Positions 11,332-21,561 of a DNA stretch of 64,000 nt are shown here, one piece after another. This DNA is from Actinotalea fermentans ATCC 43279 = JCM 9966 = DSM 3133. GTDB lineage: Bacteria; Actinomycetota; Actinomycetes; Actinomycetales; Cellulomonadaceae. The DNA lies in the NCBI GenBank assembly GCA_000767215.1, contig AXCX01000001.1, forward strand, positions 1 to 64,000. The letters are read 5' to 3'. The position numbers and the translations under genes are program-made. The notes beneath the pieces were generated by a model. The model had not been told where the DNA came from and did no database searches. It saw only the letters and a program-made list of their open reading frames with translations. How positions within the stretch are numbered: the first letter of the stretch is position 1; every line of letters starts with the position of its first letter.

Positions 11332-12126
11332 GTGGCAGCTGCACGCACGCCCCTGATGGCGGGCAACTGGAAGATGAACCTGGACCACCACCAGGCCACC
11401 CATCTCGTCCAGAAGCTCGCCTGGACCCTCAAGGACGCCAAGCACGACTACGCGGCCGTCGAGGTCGCCGTGATGGTGCCCTTCACGGACCTGCGCTCGG
11501 TGCAGACGCTCGTCGACGCCGACAAGCTCGAGCTCGGCTACGGCGCGCAGGACGTCTCGGCGCACACCGACGGCGCGTACACCGGTGAGATCTCGCCGGT
11601 GATGCTCGCCAAGCTCGGCTGCCGCTACGTCGTCGTCGGCCACTCCGAGCGGCGTCAGTACCACGGCGAGGACGACGCGCTCGTCGCCGCCAAGGCGCGG
11701 TCCGCGTTCGGTCAGGGCATCGTCCCGATCGTGTGCGTCGGCGAGGGCCTGGACATCCGCAAGGAGGGCCGTCAGGTCGAGTACACGCTCGCCCAGGTCG
11801 AGGGCTCGCTCGCCGGCCTGACCGCCGAGCAGGCGGCCCAGGTCGTCGTCGCCTACGAGCCGGTGTGGGCCATCGGCACGGGTGAGGTCGCCACGCCGGA
11901 GGACGCGCAGGAGGTCTGCGAGGCCATCCGGGGCAAGCTCCGCGAGATGTTCACCCCGGAGATCGCCGACGCCGTCCGCGTGCTCTATGGCGGCTCGGTG
12001 AAGTCCGGCAACATCGCGGCGATCATGGCGAAGCCTGACGTCGACGGCGCGCTCGTCGGCGGGGCCAGCCTCGACGCCGAGGAGTTCGCGAAGATCGTGC
12101 GGTACCAGTCGCACAACGTCGGCTGA
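11332..12126 (+). CDS. tpiA: Triosephosphate isomerase
   Basis: Interconverts dihydroxyacetone phosphate and glyceraldehyde-3-phosphate. The 264-aa protein shows N and K of AGNWKMN, catalytic-His region [10 protein letters not shown], the catalytic Glu and flexible loop [11 protein letters not shown], and phosphate-binding GGSVKSGN. The GTG at 11332 follows CTGGAGGACTGACCCC, whose GGAGG overlaps the end of pgk, so translation is coupled. A strong hairpin terminator follows the stop, closing the gap-pgk-tpiA unit. Confidence 0.98.
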   Translation: MAAARTPLMAGNWKMNLDHHQATHLVQKLAWTLKDAKHDYAAVEVAVMVPFTDLRSVQTLVDADKLELGYGAQDVSAHTDGAYTGEISPVMLAKLGCRYVVVGHSERRQYHGEDDALVAAKARSAFGQGIVPIVCVGEGLDIRKEGRQVEYTLAQVEGSLAGLTAEQAAQVVVAYEPVWAIGTGEVATPEDAQEVCEAIRGKLREMFTPEIADAVRVLYGGSVKSGNIAAIMAKPDVDGALVGGASLDAEEFAKIVRYQSHNVG

Positions 12127-12153
12127 CGTCCTCGCCCGACGTCGCACGTCGAG

Positions 12154-12206
12154 CCGAAGTCCCCACGCCCGGTCATCCGTTCGGCCGGCCGGGCGTGGGA
12201 CTTCGG
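12154..12206 (+). terminator. Hairpin terminator after tpiA
   Basis: CCGAAGTCCCCACGCCCGG (12154-12172) pairs with CCGGGCGTGGGACTTCGG (12189-12206), 18 pairs with a single bulged C. It lies 28 nt after the tpiA stop. There is no long T-run, as is usual in high-GC actinobacteria. Confidence 0.85.
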
Positions 12207-12224
12207 GATCGGCGTCGCGTCGCC

Positions 12225-12230
12225 TATCCT
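12225..12230 (+). promoter_or_regulatory. Candidate -10 of the secG-rbpA unit
   Basis: TATCCT at 12225-12230 lies just after the tpiA terminator and 59 nt before the secG GTG. It matches TAnnnT well. No convincing -35. A GAAGGAAC ribosome-binding site precedes secG, so this unit has a normal leader. Confidence 0.45.
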
Positions 12231-12288
12231 TGACCAGCCGCCACACCGGCGCCCTCGGCGCCCTCACCCACTGACGAAGGAACTCTTC

Positions 12289-12531
12289 GTGGACGCACTG
12301 CGCATTGTCCTGCAAGTCCTGCTGGTGATCACCAGCGTCCTCGTGGTGCTGCTCGTGCTGCTCCACAAGGGGCGCGGCGGCGGCCTCTCGGACATGTTCG
12401 GCGGCGGCATCTCGAGCACGGCAGGCAGCTCCGGCGTCGCCGAGCGCAACCTGAACCGGCTCACCGTGGGCCTGGCCCTCGTGTGGACCCTGATGATCAT
12501 CCTGCTGGGCCTGCTCCAGCGGGTCAGCTGA
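12289..12531 (+). CDS. secG: Preprotein translocase subunit SecG
   Basis: SecG is the small membrane subunit of the SecYEG channel and assists SecA-driven export. The 80-aa protein has two hydrophobic segments (about residues 5-26 and 58-76) separated by a polar Gly-rich loop with HKGRGGGLSDMFGGG, the family hallmark. GTG start with GAAGGAAC about 10 nt upstream. It lies between the tpiA terminator and rbpA (12 nt apart), the usual place for secG in actinobacteria. Confidence 0.96.
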   Translation: MDALRIVLQVLLVITSVLVVLLVLLHKGRGGGLSDMFGGGISSTAGSSGVAERNLNRLTVGLALVWTLMIILLGLLQRVS

Positions 12532-12543
12532 GGACGGCGCAGC

Positions 12544-12891
12544 ATGGCGAGTGGTAGTGCGATCCGGGGCTCGCGCGTCGGCGCGGGCCCGATGGGCGAG
12601 GCCGAGCGGGGTGACTCGGCGCCGCGGTTCTGGGTGTCCTACTGGTGCGCCAACGGGCACGAGACGCGCCCGAGCTTCTCGGAGGAGGCCGGCGTCGAGG
12701 TGCCCGAGAACTGGGACTGCCCGCGATGCGGCTTCCCGGCCGGGCGCGACAAGGACGCGCCGCCGGAGCCCGTGCGCAACGAGCCCTACAAGACGCACCT
12801 CGCGTACGTGAAGGAGCGCCGCAGCGACGAGGACGGCGCGGCCATCCTCGACGAGGCGCTCGCCGCCTTGCGCGCGCGGCGCGGCGGCTGA
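12544..12891 (+). CDS. rbpA: RNA polymerase-binding protein RbpA
   Basis: RbpA is an actinobacterial factor that binds RNA polymerase and the principal sigma factor and stabilises the open complex. The 115-aa protein has the canonical start MASGSAIRGSRVGAGPMGE, a beta core with YWCANGH and CPRCGFPAG (possible zinc-binding cysteines), and the basic linker/sigma-interacting region PYKTHLAYVKERRS. The ATG is 12 nt after secG, implying co-transcription. A bidirectional-looking hairpin separates it from the convergent O-methyltransferase gene. Confidence 0.97.
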   Translation: MASGSAIRGSRVGAGPMGEAERGDSAPRFWVSYWCANGHETRPSFSEEAGVEVPENWDCPRCGFPAGRDKDAPPEPVRNEPYKTHLAYVKERRSDEDGAAILDEALAALRARRGG

Positions 12892-12918
12892 CCCGGCGCG
12901 GCAGCTGAGACGACCCTG

Positions 12919-12949
12919 AAGGGCCGGCACCGACGAGGTGCCGGCCCTT
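12919..12949. terminator. Perfect 12-bp hairpin between convergent rbpA and O-methyltransferase
   Basis: AAGGGCCGGCAC (12919-12930) and GTGCCGGCCCTT (12938-12949) form a perfect 12-bp stem with a 7-nt loop. It lies 27 nt after rbpA and 50 nt before the end of the opposing operon, and can serve both directions: in plus orientation the stem ends in CTTC. Confidence 0.9.
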
Positions 12950-12999
12950 CGGCGTCCGGCGCCGCGCGCACCACGGTGCGCCGCGGTGACGCCGAGGCG

Positions 13000-13683
13000 T
13001 CAGACGTCCAGGCGGGCGACAAGCATTCCGTCGTAGCCCTTGGAGCCGACCGTCTGCACGACGGTCGCGGTGAGCCGGTCGTGCGCGGCGACCGCCTCGA
13101 TGACCGCGCGGGAGCCGCGAGCGGCGGCGTCGGCACCCGGGTCGAGGACGGTGCCCCCGCGCACCACGTTGTCCACGACGACCAGGCCGCCGGGCCGCAG
13201 GAGCGCCAGCGCGGCGTGCAGGTAGGCGGTGTTGCCGGGCTTGTCCGCGTCGATGAAGGCGAGGTCGTACGGCTCGGGCCGCTCGGCGGCCAGGCGCGCC
13301 AGTCCCTCGAGAGCGGGCCCGACGCGCACCTCCACCACGTCCGTCAGGCCCGCGGCGGCGAGGTTCTCACGCGCGACGGCCGCGTGGTGCTCTGAGAGCT
13401 CGAACGTGGTCAGCACGGGGTCGGGACCGCGCAGGGCGCGGGCCAGCCACACCGCGCTCACACCGGCCAGCGTGCCGACCTCCAGAGCCCGTCGGGCACC
13501 GATGCTGGCGGCGAGGAGCGCGAGGAGCCTGCCCTGCTGCGTCGAGACGGCGATCGGAGGCAGCCCGGCGCCGTCGGCCGTGCGCTGGGCTGCGACGACG
13601 GCGTCGGGGGCGGGCAGCACGCCATCGAGCCACCGGTCGACGAGCACCCAGGGAGGCGGGTCGGTGACGCCGTCCGACGTCAC
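13000..13683 (-). CDS. O-methyltransferase, SAM-dependent (family 3 type)
   Basis: A 227-aa class I SAM methyltransferase resembling catechol/caffeoyl-CoA-type O-methyltransferases. Visible motifs are RALEVGTLAGVSAVWLARAL (SAM site; normally E-x-G-T), DLAFIDADKPGNTAYL (metal-binding D-x-DK region) and PGGLVVVDNVV. The GTG at 13683 overlaps the pgl stop in GTGA, so it is translationally coupled to the pentose phosphate operon. Its natural substrate is unknown; the C-terminus QTVGSKGYDGMLVARLDV is typical of the family. It is the last gene of the operon. Confidence 0.88.
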   Translation of the reverse strand: MTSDGVTDPPPWVLVDRWLDGVLPAPDAVVAAQRTADGAGLPPIAVSTQQGRLLALLAASIGARRALEVGTLAGVSAVWLARALRGPDPVLTTFELSEHHAAVARENLAAAGLTDVVEVRVGPALEGLARLAAERPEPYDLAFIDADKPGNTAYLHAALALLRPGGLVVVDNVVRGGTVLDPGADAAARGSRAVIEAVAAHDRLTATVVQTVGSKGYDGMLVARLDV

Positions 13684-14429
13684 GACGCGGCCGCGACGTC
13701 GAGAAGCCAGAGGGTCCTGGTACGGCCGCGCACCGCGGCAGCGGGGATCTCGGCTGGGTCGGCGCCGGCGAGCGCCCGTCGCACCGCCTCGGCCTTGTCC
13801 GCGCCGGCGACCACCAGCCACACCTCCTGGGCGGCCTCGATGGCCGGCAGCGTGAGGCTCACGCGTTCCGGCGGCGGCTTGGGGGAGTCGGTGACGCCAA
13901 CCGTGGTGCGGTCGACGACGCCGAGCGTGGCCTGTCCGGGGAACAGCGAGGCCACGTGCCCGTCGGGGCCGACGCCGAGCAGCAGCACGTCGAAGACGGG
14001 CACCGGCGGTCCGGCGTCGTCGCCGTCCGCGGCGTAGCGCGCGAGCTCGGCGGCGTAGGCGACGGCGGCGTCGTGCGGTGAGGTGAGGTGAGGGCCGAGC
14101 GGGGGCGCGGCGTGCACGTTCTCCGGCGGCAACGCCAGCCCGTCCAGCAGGGCCGCGCGGGCCTGCGTCTCGTTGCGCTCCGGGTCTCCGGCGGGCAGGA
14201 ACCGCTCGTCCCCCCACCACACGTGCACCCCGGTCCAGTCGACGGCGTCGCGCAGCGGCGAGGCCGCGACCGCGGCGAGCACGCGGGCGCCCATGCCGCC
14301 GCCCGTGAGGCCGACATGGACGGGCCGGTGCAGGGACTGGGCGTCCATCAGGCGCAGGAGCAGGCGGGCGGCGGTGCCGACGGCGAGCGTCTCGGCGTCC
14401 GGGTGGACGACCACCAGGGGCGCCGTCAC
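13680..14429 (-). CDS. pgl: 6-phosphogluconolactonase
   Basis: Hydrolyses 6-phosphogluconolactone, the product of glucose-6-phosphate dehydrogenase, in the oxidative pentose phosphate pathway. The 249-aa protein shows GLTGGGMGARVLAAVA, the sugar-phosphate motif VHVWWGDERFLP with DPERNETQAR, and LLLGVGPDGHVASLFPG (catalytic His). The GTG at 14429 overlaps the opcA stop in GTGA and pgl itself overlaps the methyltransferase the same way. Gene order zwf-opcA-pgl is standard in actinobacteria. Confidence 0.97.
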   Translation of the reverse strand: MTAPLVVVHPDAETLAVGTAARLLLRLMDAQSLHRPVHVGLTGGGMGARVLAAVAASPLRDAVDWTGVHVWWGDERFLPAGDPERNETQARAALLDGLALPPENVHAAPPLGPHLTSPHDAAVAYAAELARYAADGDDAGPPVPVFDVLLLGVGPDGHVASLFPGQATLGVVDRTTVGVTDSPKPPPERVSLTLPAIEAAQEVWLVVAGADKAEAVRRALAGADPAEIPAAAVRGRTRTLWLLDVAAAS

Positions 14430-15343
14430 GGGAGCACCCGGGCCAGGCCGGAGCCCAGGACCTCGCCGTAGACCTCGTCGGCGTCCATGCGGCGCAGGTC
14501 CTCCGAGAGGCACTCGCGCAGCTCCCGCAGCGGCATGGCCAGGTGCCGCTCCGGTTGTCCGGGGTGCACGAGCGTGGCGCGCCGGCCGTCTGGACGGTCG
14601 ATCCGGACCGGGCCCGACGCCCGCTCGAGCACCACGTGGGTGATGCCGGCGGCGCCCTCCACGGCCACCACCTCGACGGGGCAGTCCAGCGCCTCGGCCA
14701 GCCAGGCACCGAGGAGCCACATCGACGGGTGCCGCTCGTCGCCCGCGACGACCGCGGAGGTGACCGGCTCGTCGGGTGGCAGGTCGAGGGCCGCGGCGAG
14801 GAGCCCGCGCCAGACCGTCAGGCGGGTCCACGCGAGGTCGGTGTCGCCCGCGGTGTAGCCGTTGCGCAGGCGCCGCAGCGTGCCGATCGGGTCGGCGCAG
14901 GCGACCGAGTCGGTGATCCGGCGCTGGGCCATCTGACCGATGGGGTGCATGGCAGGACGCTCGGGGATCTCCCGGGGCCACCACGCGACGATCGGCGCGT
15001 CGGGCAGCAGAAGCGGCATGACGAGCGTGTCGCTGTGCTCGAGCATCTCCCCGGACGCGGTGAGCAGCACGACCTCGCTCGCCCCCGCGTCGCCGCCGAC
15101 GCGAATCTGGGCGTCGAGCCGCGCGGCGGCGGCGCCGCTGTGCCGCGCCAGCACGATGACCCGCATCGGGTGCTCGCGGCTGACGTCGTTGGTGACGGCG
15201 ACGGCGTCCTCGACGTCCGTGGCGTGGGCGTCGATGACGAGCGTCAGGACCCGTCCCAGCGCGACGGCGCCGCCCTCCTCGCGCAGGTGGACGAGTCGGC
15301 GCGCGACCTCGGCGGTCGTGGTGTCGGGCAGGTCGACGATCAT
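14426..15343 (-). CDS. opcA: Glucose-6-phosphate dehydrogenase assembly protein OpcA
   Basis: OpcA is required for full activity of glucose-6-phosphate dehydrogenase. The 305-aa protein has the family segments RVIVLARHSG, LLLPDAPIVAWWP, RRITDSVACADP and DLAWTRLTVWRGLLAAALD. The ATG at 15343 follows CTCGGAGGTGCCCG, a good ribosome-binding site, 31 nt after zwf. It ends overlapping pgl. Placement between zwf and pgl supports the assignment. Confidence 0.96.
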   Translation of the reverse strand: MIVDLPDTTTAEVARRLVHLREEGGAVALGRVLTLVIDAHATDVEDAVAVTNDVSREHPMRVIVLARHSGAAAARLDAQIRVGGDAGASEVVLLTASGEMLEHSDTLVMPLLLPDAPIVAWWPREIPERPAMHPIGQMAQRRITDSVACADPIGTLRRLRNGYTAGDTDLAWTRLTVWRGLLAAALDLPPDEPVTSAVVAGDERHPSMWLLGAWLAEALDCPVEVVAVEGAAGITHVVLERASGPVRIDRPDGRRATLVHPGQPERHLAMPLRELRECLSEDLRRMDADEVYGEVLGSGLARVLP

Positions 15344-15374
15344 CGGGCACCTCCGAGGGTCCGGGTGCGGGTGC

Positions 15375-16913
15375 TCACGGCCGCCGCCACGCGCGACCGT
15401 CGCGGGCCAGCATGAGGTCGGCGGAGGCGGGTCCCCAGGTGCCCGACCGGTAGGACTCCGGCTGGCCCTGGGTCGCCCAGAACTCCGTGATGGGGTCGAG
15501 GATCATCCAGGACAGCTCGACCTCCCGGTGGCGGGGGAAGAGCGGCGGGTCGCCGAGCAGCACGTCGAGGATGAGCCGCTCGTACGCCTCCGGGGAGGAC
15601 TCGGTGAAGGCGTGGCCGTAGCCGAAGTCCATGGTGACGTCGCGGACCTCCATCGAGGTCCCCGGCACCTTCTCCCCGAACCGGATGGTCACGCCCTCGT
15701 CCGGCTGCACCCGGATCACCAGGGCGTTGTTGCCGAGCTCGGTGGTCGCGGTGGACTCGAACGGCAGGTGCGGGGCCTTCTTGAAGACCACGGCGACCTC
15801 GGTGACCCGACGCCCCAGCCGCTTGCCGGTCCGCAGGTAGAACGGCACGCCGGCCCACCGGCGGGTGTCGATGTCGAGCCGGATGGCGGCGTAGGTCTCC
15901 GTGATCGAGTCCGGGGCGATGCCCTGCTCCTCGAGGTACCCGACCACCTCCTCGCCGCCCTGCCAGCCGGCCGCGTACTGACCACGGGCGGTGTGCGCCG
16001 CGAGGTCCTTGGGCAGCCGGACGGCCGAGAGCACCTTCTCCTTCTCGGCCCGGAGGTCGTCCGCACCGAACGAGACCGGCTCCTCCATGGCGGTGATCGC
16101 CAGCAGCTGCAGGAGGTGGTTCTGGATGACGTCGCGCGCGGCCCCGATGCCGTCGTAGTAGCCCGCGCGCCCGCCGATGCCGATGTCCTCGGCCATCGTG
16201 ATCTGCACGTGGTCGACGTAGTTGGCGTTCCAGATCGGCTCGAACAGCTGGTTGGCGAACCGCAGCGCCAGCATGTTCTGCACCGTCTCCTTCCCCAGGT
16301 AGTGGTCGATGCGGAACACCGACTCCGGGGTGAAGACCGTGGACACGACGTCGTTCAGCTCCCGCGCGCTGGCCAGGTCGTGGCCGAACGGCTTCTCGAC
16401 GACGACGCGGCGCCACGCGCCGTCGGGCTGCTCGGAGAGCCCGGACCGGGCGAGCTGGCGGCAGACCAGCGGGAAGGCACGGGGCGGGACCGAGAGGTAG
16501 AACGCGTGGTTGCCGCCCGTCCCGCGCTCGGCGTCGAGGTCAGCCACGGTCCTGCTCAGGCGGTCGAACGCCTCGTCGTCGTCGAACTCGCCCTGGACGA
16601 ACCGGATGCCCTCGGCGAGCTGCTGCCAGACCGCCTCCCGGAACGGCGTCCGGGCGTTCTCCTTGACGGCGTCGTGCACGACCTGGGCGAAGTCCTGGTC
16701 CTCCCAGTCCCGTCGGGCGAAGCCGGTGAGGGCGAAGCCCGGCGGGAGCAGACCGCGGTTCGCGAGGTCGTAGACGGCCGGCATGAGCTTGCGGCGCGCC
16801 AGGTCGCCCGTGACGCCGAAGATGACCAGACCGCACGGGCCGGCGATGCGCGGCAGGCGCCGGTCCCGGGCGTCGCGCAGCGGGTTGGGGCGGCCGCCGC
16901 TGCTGGGGGTCAC
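15375..16913 (-). CDS. zwf: Glucose-6-phosphate 1-dehydrogenase
   Basis: First enzyme of the oxidative pentose phosphate pathway, producing NADPH. The 512-aa protein has the NADP fold [18 protein letters not shown], the catalytic-His motif [13 protein letters not shown], and [12 protein letters not shown]. The GTG at 16913 overlaps the tal stop in GTGA and gives the N-terminus [14 protein letters not shown]; upstream in-frame codons would run into tal. Its length matches the family. Confidence 0.98.
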   Translation of the reverse strand: MTPSSGGRPNPLRDARDRRLPRIAGPCGLVIFGVTGDLARRKLMPAVYDLANRGLLPPGFALTGFARRDWEDQDFAQVVHDAVKENARTPFREAVWQQLAEGIRFVQGEFDDDEAFDRLSRTVADLDAERGTGGNHAFYLSVPPRAFPLVCRQLARSGLSEQPDGAWRRVVVEKPFGHDLASARELNDVVSTVFTPESVFRIDHYLGKETVQNMLALRFANQLFEPIWNANYVDHVQITMAEDIGIGGRAGYYDGIGAARDVIQNHLLQLLAITAMEEPVSFGADDLRAEKEKVLSAVRLPKDLAAHTARGQYAAGWQGGEEVVGYLEEQGIAPDSITETYAAIRLDIDTRRWAGVPFYLRTGKRLGRRVTEVAVVFKKAPHLPFESTATTELGNNALVIRVQPDEGVTIRFGEKVPGTSMEVRDVTMDFGYGHAFTESSPEAYERLILDVLLGDPPLFPRHREVELSWMILDPITEFWATQGQPESYRSGTWGPASADLMLARDGRAWRRP

Positions 16914-18067
16914 GCCGTCGCCCCGCGCAGGCCGTCGCGGACCGAGCCGATGAGCTCGGACCAGCTCGCCTCGAACTTCTCGACGCCCTGCTGTTCGAGC
17001 TCGTCCGTGACCTCGTCGAGGTCCACGCCGAGGGCGGCGAGGCGCGCGAGGGCCTCCCGCGCGTCGTCGTAGGCGGCCGTCACGGTGTCCCCCGTGACGT
17101 GACCGTGGTCGGCGACCGCCTCGAGCGTGCTCCCGGGCATCGTGTTCACGACACCCGGCGCGACGAGCTCGTCCACGTACCGCGTGTCCGCGTACGCCTT
17201 GTCCTTGACGCCGGTGGAGGCCCACAAAGGTCGTTGGACGCGGGCTCCGGCGGCGGCCAGTGCCTGCCAGCGCTCGCCCGCCGTGTACTCCTCGAAGAGT
17301 GCGTAGGCGAGGCGCGCGTTGGCGATGGCGGCGCGTCCCCGCAGGTCCGCGGCCTCGGGCGAGCCGATCGCGTCGAGCCGCGCGTCGACCGCGGTGTCCA
17401 CCCGCGACACGAAGAACGACGCGACCGAGTCGATCGTCGTCAGGTCGCGGCCGGCGGCCAGCGCGCGCTCGAGGCCGTCGGTGTAGGCGTCGAGCACACC
17501 CCGGTACCGGGCGAGCGAGAAGATCAGCGTCACGTTGACGTTGATGCCCTGGGCCGTCGCCTCCGCGATGGCCGGCAGCCCCTCGACGGTGGCCGGGATC
17601 TTGATGTACAGGTTGGGGCGGTCGACGGTCGTCCAGAGCTGCCGCGCCATCGCCACGGTGCCCGCCGTGTCGCGCGCGAGGTCCGGCGCCACCTCGAGCG
17701 AGACGCGGCCGTCGAGCCGGTCGCTCGCGCGGTGCAGCCCGGCGAACAGGTCACAGGCCTCGCGGACGTCGTCGGTCATGAGCCTGAGTGCGGCGTCGTC
17801 GACCCCGGCCCCCGCAGCCGCCAGCTCGGCGAGCTGGGACCGGTAGGCGTCGCCCTTGGCGAGGGCCGAGGCGAAGATCGTCGGGTTGCTGGTCACCCCG
17901 ACGACGCCGCGCTCGGTCGCCAGCCGGGCGAGCCCGCCGGAGCGGAGCAGCTCGCGGGACAGGTCGTCGAGCCAGATGGCGACGCCGGCCTCGCGGAGCG
18001 CACGCAGCGGCGCGGGGAGCGCACCGCCCTCTGACTCGGGGGCGGTGCGGTCGTCGAACTCGGTCAT
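16910..18067 (-). CDS. tal: Transaldolase
   Basis: Transfers the dihydroxyacetone unit between sedoheptulose-7-phosphate and glyceraldehyde-3-phosphate in the non-oxidative branch. The 385-aa length is that of the long bacterial Tal group. The Schiff-base lysine sits in [29 protein letters not shown] and the [17 protein letters not shown] stretch are also diagnostic. The ATG at 18067 follows GAGGAGGACGC closely. The gap to tkt is 67 nt and contains a hairpin. The stop overlaps zwf. Confidence 0.98.
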   Translation of the reverse strand: MTEFDDRTAPESEGGALPAPLRALREAGVAIWLDDLSRELLRSGGLARLATERGVVGVTSNPTIFASALAKGDAYRSQLAELAAAGAGVDDAALRLMTDDVREACDLFAGLHRASDRLDGRVSLEVAPDLARDTAGTVAMARQLWTTVDRPNLYIKIPATVEGLPAIAEATAQGINVNVTLIFSLARYRGVLDAYTDGLERALAAGRDLTTIDSVASFFVSRVDTAVDARLDAIGSPEAADLRGRAAIANARLAYALFEEYTAGERWQALAAAGARVQRPLWASTGVKDKAYADTRYVDELVAPGVVNTMPGSTLEAVADHGHVTGDTVTAAYDDAREALARLAALGVDLDEVTDELEQQGVEKFEASWSELIGSVRDGLRGATA

Positions 18068-18089
18068 GCGCGTCCTCCTCGCTGTCGGG

Positions 18090-18118
18090 GCCCGGCCGCC
18101 GTCGGGTGACGGCCGGGC
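18090..18118 (-). terminator. Hairpin between tkt and tal, possible attenuator
   Basis: GCCCGGCCG (18090-18098) and CGGCCGGGC (18110-18118) form a 9-bp GC stem in the 67-nt tkt-tal spacer, just before the tal ribosome-binding site. It probably reduces but does not abolish read-through, because the rest of the operon has no other promoter visible. Confidence 0.45.
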
Positions 18119-18134
18119 GTCGTCAGTGGGGGTG

Positions 18135-20309
18135 TCACATGTCGCCGGTGCCACCCTCGGTGCTGCGGGCCGGACCGCCGGGGGTGACGGTGCCGGCGGC
18201 GATGTCGGCCAGCGACGCCTGAGCAGCGGCCACGACCGCCTCCGACGTGATGCCGAACTCGGTGTAGAGCCGCTCGTAGTCGGCCGACGCGCCGAAGTGC
18301 TCGAGCGAGATGCAGCGGCCGGCGTCGCCGACCAGGTCCCGCCAGCCCTGTGCCACGGCAGCCTCGACGGAGACGCGCGCGCGGACGGAGGACGGGAGCA
18401 CCGACTCACGGTAAGCCGCGTCCTGCTCGTCGAACCACTCGCGGCACGGGACCGAGACCACGCGGGCGCCCACACCGGCCGCCGCGAGCTGCTCGCGCGC
18501 CGCGAGGGCGATCTGCACCTCGGAGCCGGTCGCCAGCAGGATCACGTCGGGGGAGCCGGAGGCGGCCTCGGCCAGGACGTAGGCGCCGCGCGCGACGCCG
18601 TCCGCGGCGGCGAGCGTGTCGCCCGTCGCGGGGCCGTCGCCGCGCTCGACCGTCGGCACGTTCTGGCGGGTGAGGATGAGGCCGGCCGGGTGGTCGGTGC
18701 GCTCGAGGATCGTGCGCCACGCCCAGGCGGTCTCGTTCGCGTCGGCCGGGCGGACGACGTCGAGGCCCGGGATGGCGCGCAGGGCCGCCAGGTGCTCGAT
18801 CGGCTGGTGCGTCGGGCCGTCCTCCCCGAGGCCGATCGAGTCGTGCGTCCAGACGAAGGTCACCGGCAGCTGCATCAGCGCCGCGAGCCGCACGGCCGGG
18901 CGCATGTAGTCGCTGAAGACCAGGAACGTGCCGCCGTAGGGCCGGGTGCCGCCGTGCAGCGCGATGCCGTTGAGGATCGAGCCCATCGCGTGCTCACGGA
19001 TGCCGAAGTGCAGCGTCCGTCCGTACGGCGTGCCCTGGAACGACCGCGTGCTGCGGTGGGCGGGGAGGAACGAGGGCTCGCCGTCCATCGTCGTGTTGTT
19101 GGAGCCGGCGAGGTCCGCGGAGCCGCCCCACAGCTCGGGCAGCACGGGCGCGAGCGCGGAGAGCACCTTGCCCGACGCGGAGCGCGTCGCCACGCCCTTG
19201 CCGGCCGGGAACACGGGCAGCGCCTGCGTCCAGCCGTTCGGCAGCCGACGCGCCGCCAGCCGGTCGAAGAGCTCGGCGCGCTCCGGCTGCGCGGTGCGCC
19301 ACTGCGCGAACGCGTGGTCCCACTCGGCGTGCGCCTCGGTGCCGCGCGCCGACACGCGCCGCGCGTGCGCGAGGACCTCGTCGTCGACGTGGAACGTCTC
19401 GTCGGGGTCGAAGCCCACGGTCTCCTTGAGCGCCCGCACCTCGGCGTCGCCGAGCGCGGAGCCGTGGATGCCGCCGGTGCCCTGCTTGGTCGGCGACGGC
19501 CAGCCGATGATGGTGCGCAGGGAGATGATCGACGGGCGACCGGTCTCCGCGCGGGCGGCCTCGAGCGCCGCGCCGAGCGCGTGCACGTCCTCGGTGTAGC
19601 CGGTGCCGCCGTTGGTCCAGTCGACGCGCTGGGTGTGCCAGCCGTACGCGGCGTAGCGGGCGAGCACGTCCTCGCTGAACGCGACGTCGGTGTCGTCCTC
19701 GATCGAGATGTGGTTGTCGTCGTAGATCACGACGAGGTTGCCGAGCTCCTGGTGACCGGCGATCGACGAGGCCTCGGAGGTCACGCCCTCCTGGAGGTCG
19801 CCGTCACCGGCGATCACCCAGATGGTGTGGTCGAACGGGCTGGTGCCCGGCGCGGCGTCGGGGTCGAAGAGACCCCGCTCGCGACGCGCGGCCATCGCCA
19901 TGCCGACGGCGGAGGCCAGGCCCTGGCCCAGCGGCCCGGTGGTGATCTCGACGCCCTCGGTGTGCTTGTACTCCGGGTGACCCGGCGTCTTCGACCCCCA
20001 CGTGCGCAGCGCCTTGAGGTCGTCGAGCGACAGCGGGTAGCCGGACGCGAACAGCTGCAGGTACAGGGTGAGCGACGAGTGCCCGGCGGAGAGCACGAAC
20101 CGGTCCCGACCCGCCCAGTTCGGGTCCGTGGGGTCGTGGCGCAGGTAGCGCTGGAAGAGCAGGTACGCCGCGGGGGCGAGGCTCATCGCGGTGCCGGGGT
20201 GGCCGTTGCCGACCTTCTGCACGGCGTCGGCCGCGAGCACGCGCAGGGTGTCGACCGCGCGGCGGTCGAGGTCGGTCCAGTCGAGGCCGGTCGTGGGCGT
20301 CGAGTTCAC
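18135..20309 (-). CDS. tkt: Transketolase
   Basis: Thiamine-diphosphate enzyme moving two-carbon units between pentose phosphates. The 724-aa protein has [14 protein letters not shown], the TPP motif [16 protein letters not shown] with later [10 protein letters not shown], and the pyrimidine-domain [22 protein letters not shown] start at 20309 follows GAATGAGGAGCT. It is first in the minus-strand operon tkt-tal-zwf-opcA-pgl-methyltransferase and is divergent from ctaB, from which it is separated by 277 bp. Confidence 0.98.
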   Translation of the reverse strand: MNSTPTTGLDWTDLDRRAVDTLRVLAADAVQKVGNGHPGTAMSLAPAAYLLFQRYLRHDPTDPNWAGRDRFVLSAGHSSLTLYLQLFASGYPLSLDDLKALRTWGSKTPGHPEYKHTEGVEITTGPLGQGLASAVGMAMAARRERGLFDPDAAPGTSPFDHTIWVIAGDGDLQEGVTSEASSIAGHQELGNLVVIYDDNHISIEDDTDVAFSEDVLARYAAYGWHTQRVDWTNGGTGYTEDVHALGAALEAARAETGRPSIISLRTIIGWPSPTKQGTGGIHGSALGDAEVRALKETVGFDPDETFHVDDEVLAHARRVSARGTEAHAEWDHAFAQWRTAQPERAELFDRLAARRLPNGWTQALPVFPAGKGVATRSASGKVLSALAPVLPELWGGSADLAGSNNTTMDGEPSFLPAHRSTRSFQGTPYGRTLHFGIREHAMGSILNGIALHGGTRPYGGTFLVFSDYMRPAVRLAALMQLPVTFVWTHDSIGLGEDGPTHQPIEHLAALRAIPGLDVVRPADANETAWAWRTILERTDHPAGLILTRQNVPTVERGDGPATGDTLAAADGVARGAYVLAEAASGSPDVILLATGSEVQIALAAREQLAAAGVGARVVSVPCREWFDEQDAAYRESVLPSSVRARVSVEAAVAQGWRDLVGDAGRCISLEHFGASADYERLYTEFGITSEAVVAAAQASLADIAAGTVTPGGPARSTEGGTGDM

Positions 20310-20446
20310 AGCTCCTCATTCCTGCCCGGACGCTGGTCCGGGTCGTGGGGTGGGGCGCGGCACGTCGGTCCCGTGGACCCGTGCCGATGCCGTCGGGCCG
20401 GCCGGCGGTCTGGGCGCTCGAACCGGACCGTCGGCCTGCTGCAGCG

Positions 20447-20452
20447 AGCCTA
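20447..20452 (-). promoter_or_regulatory. Candidate -10 for the tkt operon
   Basis: On the minus strand TAGGCT occupies 20452-20447, about 138 nt before the tkt GTG, in the 277-bp tkt-ctaB intergenic region. It fits TAnnnT; no good -35 is apparent. The rest of this intergenic region shows no other recognisable feature apart from the ctaB candidate. Confidence 0.3.
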
Positions 20453-20546
20453 GCGGCGTAGCCCTGGGACCGGCGCGCGCGCCGCGTGGTGGACGGGTGC
20501 GTCGCGCCGCCGGGCCGGTGGGCATAGGACGTAGGGCCTGGGGCCT

Positions 20547-20552
20547 TACCAT
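20547..20552 (+). promoter_or_regulatory. Candidate -10 for ctaB
   Basis: TTACCATGG at 20546-20554 contains TACCAT (20547-20552), a fair -10. It overlaps the in-frame ATG at 20551, which argues that the ATG is not the translation start and that the GTG at 20587 is used. Confidence 0.35.
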
Positions 20553-20586
20553 GGTCGAGGAACCCAGCAGAACGGAGCCCGCCGTC

Positions 20587-21561
20587 GTGCGCACTGCCAG
20601 CCCGGCGCAGGCCGACGTGAGCGCGCCCGCAGGCCGCGGCCACGCGTCGGCCGGTACCTCGGCGACGGTGCGTCGGCTCGCGGCGTACGTCGCGCTCACG
20701 AAGCCGCGGATCATCGAGCTGCTCCTCGTGACGACGCTGCCCACCATGCTCCTCGCGCAGCAGCGCGTGGGCGGCGGCTTCCCGTCGCTGTGGCTGATCC
20801 TCGGCACGCTGCTCGGCGGCACCGTCGCGGCCGGCTCGGCGAACACGCTGAACATGTACCTCGACCGCGACATCGACGCGGTCATGAACCGGACGCGGCG
20901 GCGCCCGCTGGTCACGGGCGAGGTGACGCCGCGCGCGGCGCTCGTGTTCGGCATCGTGCTCGGCGTCGTCTCCGTCGCGTACTTCTGGGTGTTCGTCAAC
21001 GTGGCGTCGGCGCTGCTCACGGCCGCGGCGATCCTGCTGTACGTCGTCGGCTACACGATGCTGCTCAAGCGGCGGACCCCGCAGAACATCGTGTGGGGCG
21101 GGATCGCCGGCTGCATGCCCGTCTTCATCGGCTGGGCGGCGGTCACGGGCACGCTCGACTGGGCACCGGTGGCGCTCTTCCTCGTCATCTTCTTCTGGAC
21201 GCCCCCGCACTACTGGCCGCTGTCCATGAAGTTCCGGCGCGACTACGCCGCGGCGGGCGTCCCGATGCTGCCGGTCGTGGCCAGCGACCTGCGCGTCTCG
21301 GTCGAGATGGTCGCCTACTCCGTGGCGATGGTCGCGGCCTCGCTCGCTCTGGTGCCGCTGGCCCCGATGTCGTGGGTCTACACCGTCGTGGCCGGGGCCG
21401 CCGGTGCGTGGTTCTGCTGGTCGGTCGTCGCGCTGCTGCGGCGGGCGCGGCGCCCGGTCGCGGGCCGCAAGCTCGGCGAGATGGGCGTGTTCCACGGGTC
21501 GATCACGTACCTGACGGTCGTGTTCGCCGCTGTCGCGGTGGACCCCTTCCTGCCGCTCTGA
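20587..21561 (+). CDS. ctaB: Protoheme IX farnesyltransferase (heme O synthase)
   Basis: Adds a farnesyl chain to protoheme to make heme O for cytochrome oxidase; integral membrane UbiA-family prenyltransferase. Key motifs are [19 protein letters not shown] (Asp-rich prenyl-diphosphate site) and [17 protein letters not shown], with about eight hydrophobic helices. I prefer the GTG at 20587 (GGAG 8 nt upstream; 324 aa) over the ATG at 20551, which lies on a -10-like element and lacks a ribosome-binding site. The stop overlaps the xerD ATG in TGATG. A heme A synthase gene, often adjacent in related genomes, is not here. Confidence 0.95.
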   Translation: MRTASPAQADVSAPAGRGHASAGTSATVRRLAAYVALTKPRIIELLLVTTLPTMLLAQQRVGGGFPSLWLILGTLLGGTVAAGSANTLNMYLDRDIDAVMNRTRRRPLVTGEVTPRAALVFGIVLGVVSVAYFWVFVNVASALLTAAAILLYVVGYTMLLKRRTPQNIVWGGIAGCMPVFIGWAAVTGTLDWAPVALFLVIFFWTPPHYWPLSMKFRRDYAAAGVPMLPVVASDLRVSVEMVAYSVAMVAASLALVPLAPMSWVYTVVAGAAGAWFCWSVVALLRRARRPVAGRKLGEMGVFHGSITYLTVVFAAVAVDPFLPL

